Below are positions 19,226 through 21,352 of a stretch of DNA of 21,352 nt, piece by piece; within the stretch, counting starts at the first letter, position 1; each line of letters starts with the position of its first letter. The DNA comes from Ophiothrix spiculata. Taxonomy: Eukaryota; Echinodermata; Ophiuroidea; Amphilepidida; Ophiotrichidae. Made by a program: the position numbers and the translations under genes. The notes beneath the pieces are model-generated. The model was not told the origin of the DNA, did no database searches, and was given only the letters and a program-made list of their open reading frames with translations. The DNA lies in the NCBI GenBank assembly GCA_000969725.1, contig JXSR01S005424.1. One strand, 5' to 3'.

Positions 19226-19857
19226 GACAATAATTAAGTACTGTTTTTAGTTATCTATCTTTTCAAACATTTTACCTAGTACAGTTTTATCTACATGGAA
19301 ATACCGTAAAGCTTTTGAAACATGGTACCCCTAACGCTAAGTATGCTTAGCCTATATATGAATTGATATACTAAAGATAGAATGTTTTTTATAGATTTTA
19401 TAAAGGATGAAGGTACTAGTAATTGCAAAATGGTTAATTTTATATTATTCCTTAATAAAATCGAGGAATTAGGGATTGCATAGTACAATTGTTTTAGATA
19501 TTTTCATAGATGTATAAAAATGTCAAGACAAGGTGATGTAATGATGACCATGTGAGCAGTTGTCATGCTTCAATGGAATATTAGAGTTTGTTCTATTACT
19601 ATTCAAAACATGCAGAAAATATACCACAAACCTATCCAGGGAAGCAGTTTTGCAAATACAATATTAAAGGCATTTATTATCTACTGATATGGTTCCAATA
19701 TGAATAATGCTATCTTATCTAACAACATTGTGCAATTGCTTTATAGTTTGTCTCAGAGGTATGAGGGTCAGTTGTCGCCCTTTTCATTATGACCTAAGAT
19801 TTGTCACACTCGTCGCAGAATTTTCTAGCAGTGGTAAATCTCGTACGTAAAAAAATT
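19226..19857. other. Non-coding, no recognised feature
   Basis: AT-rich. The 65-codon minus frame at 19291-19488 has no recognisable family. Confidence 0.5.
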
Positions 19858-19859
19858 GA

Positions 19860-19985
19860 AATAGAGGGCTTGCACGCTCCGATGTGGATAGCTTACTTGA
19901 TGTGAAAAATTACAAAATCAGCTGAAATTTACTTGATATATTAATCTAAATAGACATTACCCAAAACTGAAGTGAGCCCTCTCTT
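19860..19985. mobile_element. Possible short relative of the 20463 MITE
   Basis: It starts AAATAGAGGGCTTGCACG, nearly the same as the left end at 20463 (AATAGAGGGTTTGCACG). It ends with AGCCCTCT, the reverse complement of AGAGGGCT. The short matching ends and small size make this tentative. Confidence 0.35.
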
Positions 19986-20120
19986 ATAGTTTTACCCTGT
20001 CATTAACAGTTTTACTTCGGTATTGTTATACTTCGAGCAGAATGAAGTGTTACTGGAATTTTGTTTGCAAGCGCATATTAATAGTTGCAAAGTGATGATG
20101 TATGGTATGATGTCATGTAC

Positions 20121-20158
20121 AAATCCACTGGCTGATTCCAAATCCACTGGCTTATTCC
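20121..20158. repeat. 19-bp tandem duplication, one mismatch
   Basis: AAATCCACTGGCTGATTCC at 20121-20139 is followed directly by AAATCCACTGGCTTATTCC at 20140-20158. Confidence 0.95.
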
Positions 20159-20462
20159 ACCGGAAATGGAACCTTTTTTTGACTTAAAGCAAATAAGCAT
20201 ATTTTTATTTGATTATGTAGGCAGGTTTTTTAGAGCTCAAAGATTTTTACTTTGGGGTTACAGCGAATGTTACATGAACTACAAGATTTTGGCAATAAAT
20301 TTAATTCTTTAACAGCTACATGTCTTAACCCCGTCAGTAAGAATTATTATCAACAACAGACTTGTAGATAGAACTTCCATGCTAGGTTCCAAAGTCATTT
20401 AAGTTTTCCCTTTTCTGGACGTGACCCTAGTATCGCCCTTTATTTCGACGGACATAATGTGC

Positions 20463-20763
20463 AATAGAGGGTTTGCACGTAACGTCACATGGTACTCACA
20501 ACATCATTTTCATGGGCCGACAAACAAAAAGTCCCGTCATATTATAATCTTTTAGCAGTATCACGATACCAGATCGCAACTGATGATCACAATAATATAC
20601 ATTACATTTATTTAGTTTAATTTTCAAGTCATGATTTGAAGTCAATCACTAGTTATAGCCGATGTTGATGTCTTGTTTACTTCACAAAGTACTCCGCGCC
20701 CACCAAAGTCACCAAGATGGCGGCGAAAACGGTCTGCGTATCGCGTCTTGGAGACCCTCTATT
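20463..20763. mobile_element. ~300-bp MITE with AATAGAGGGT termini
   Basis: The left end AATAGAGGGT (20463-20472) is the exact reverse complement of the right end ACCCTCTATT (20754-20763). TGC lies directly outside both ends, a possible 3-bp target duplication. CpG-rich patches (GCACGTAACGTCAC near the left, AAGATGGCGGCGAAAACGG near the right) stand out from the AT-rich surroundings, as is common in invertebrate MITEs. The minus frame at 20677-20859 crosses the right end and is not considered a gene. Confidence 0.6.
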
Positions 20764-21003
20764 TGCAGATGTACCCTGACAACAGTCTGAATTTCTAAAT
20801 CTAGCGTACAATGTAAAAACGCAGCATGTGCAAATATAATACAAGGCAGATACTGCCATTAGACCTCCGATTTCACTTCAGATCATTTTTACGAAATGTC
20901 GCTTATTGTGATGCATATTACACATTAAAAGTCTTGTGAAAAAGACAAACAAACAATTTAAATGATCACGAGGAAAGCAAAGAATTTAAACATTATAGGA
21001 ATT

Positions 21004-21274
21004 GTGGTTCATAAATAATTGGCCTGTTTTTGGTGCTACTGTTGATGTTTTTGCTTTAATTCTCACATATGTTCACACAAACATAGGGTATCAAGACTAA
21101 TGTCAAGAAGTTGAGAAACACCTGTGTAAGAAATTCATAGCATAATTTGTTTTTATTGAGATAACTTGTCATTTGAGGAATTGGTGATAATGAACGCTGT
21201 GTGCCTCACAGTTTTAGGTGCAAGTTTCTGTAATTCTATACACTGCTTCATTTTCAAGCGTCACATTCACGTTA
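21004..21274. repeat. Dispersed repeat R, copy 2
   Basis: Same orientation as 7103-7395. The core 21151-21270 shares TTTTATTG.GATAACTTGT, CTCACAG, GGTGCAAGTTTCTG, TATACACTG and TTCATTTTCAAGCGT with it. The boundaries are soft, and no terminal inverted repeats or target duplication were seen, so the repeat class is unknown. Confidence 0.65.
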
Positions 21275-21352
21275 AGGCTACATCTGTTGTATGGTTTATG
21301 CTCATATTGATAGTTTATGAGGTAATGACTTAGTGGTGTGGAAAAACAATAT

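Noticed and set aside
1..21352. Bacterial defence system, operon or CRISPR array
   Set aside because: No long prokaryotic-type frames, ribosome binding sites or regularly spaced repeats; the splice sites and LINE/MITE content are eukaryotic.

Overview
This looks like an AT-rich, gene-poor stretch of an animal nuclear genome. The signs are a spliced metazoan-type gene, non-LTR retrotransposon debris, many short inverted-repeat DNA transposons (MITEs), microsatellites and a 50-base run of N from assembly scaffolding. The mixture of LINE tails and MITEs suggests a marine invertebrate, possibly a non-vertebrate deuterostome. That is inference; nothing in the window fixes the species.

Only one gene is convincingly functional. 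Two exons of a neuroligin/gliotactin-type cholinesterase-like adhesion protein lie on the minus strand at 3255-3440 and 1621-2075. Their splice sites are good and their phases match. The gene runs right to left: its N-terminal exons were not found to the right, and its C-terminal exons probably lie beyond the left edge. The residue at the catalytic serine position is Asp, so the protein is predicted not to be an esterase.

From about 5.2 to 7.4 kb there are two related MITEs, a GC-richer dispersed-repeat fragment, a LINE 3' end with an (ATT)n tail, and one copy of a repeat whose partner sits at the right edge of the window. From 9.5 to 11.7 kb, a ~0.5-kb segment occurs twice around the N gap and may be an unmerged allele. 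A ~110-bp motif followed by TATA-like sequence recurs there and again at 17.4 kb.

From 11.8 to 16.5 kb there is a dense block of DNA transposons. It holds a TTAA-flanked piggyBac-like element (11792-12387) and a 3.0-kb element (12424-15428) with ~270-bp terminal inverted repeats and a candidate 7-bp target duplication. The 3.0-kb element carries a frameshifted unidentified minus-strand gene, an internal inverted-repeat insertion and a LINE end. A ~0.9-kb element rich in ATCGAT palindromes (about 15645-16526) follows. Further right are a 202-bp MITE at 16952, a diverged ~230-bp duplication at 18.1/19.0 kb and a ~300-bp MITE at 20463.

No rRNA, convincing tRNA, CRISPR array, bacterial-type operon or new defence system was seen. 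The best candidates for something undescribed are the unidentified gene in the 3-kb element and the promoter-like repeat family. All similarity statements are from reading by eye; no database search was run.
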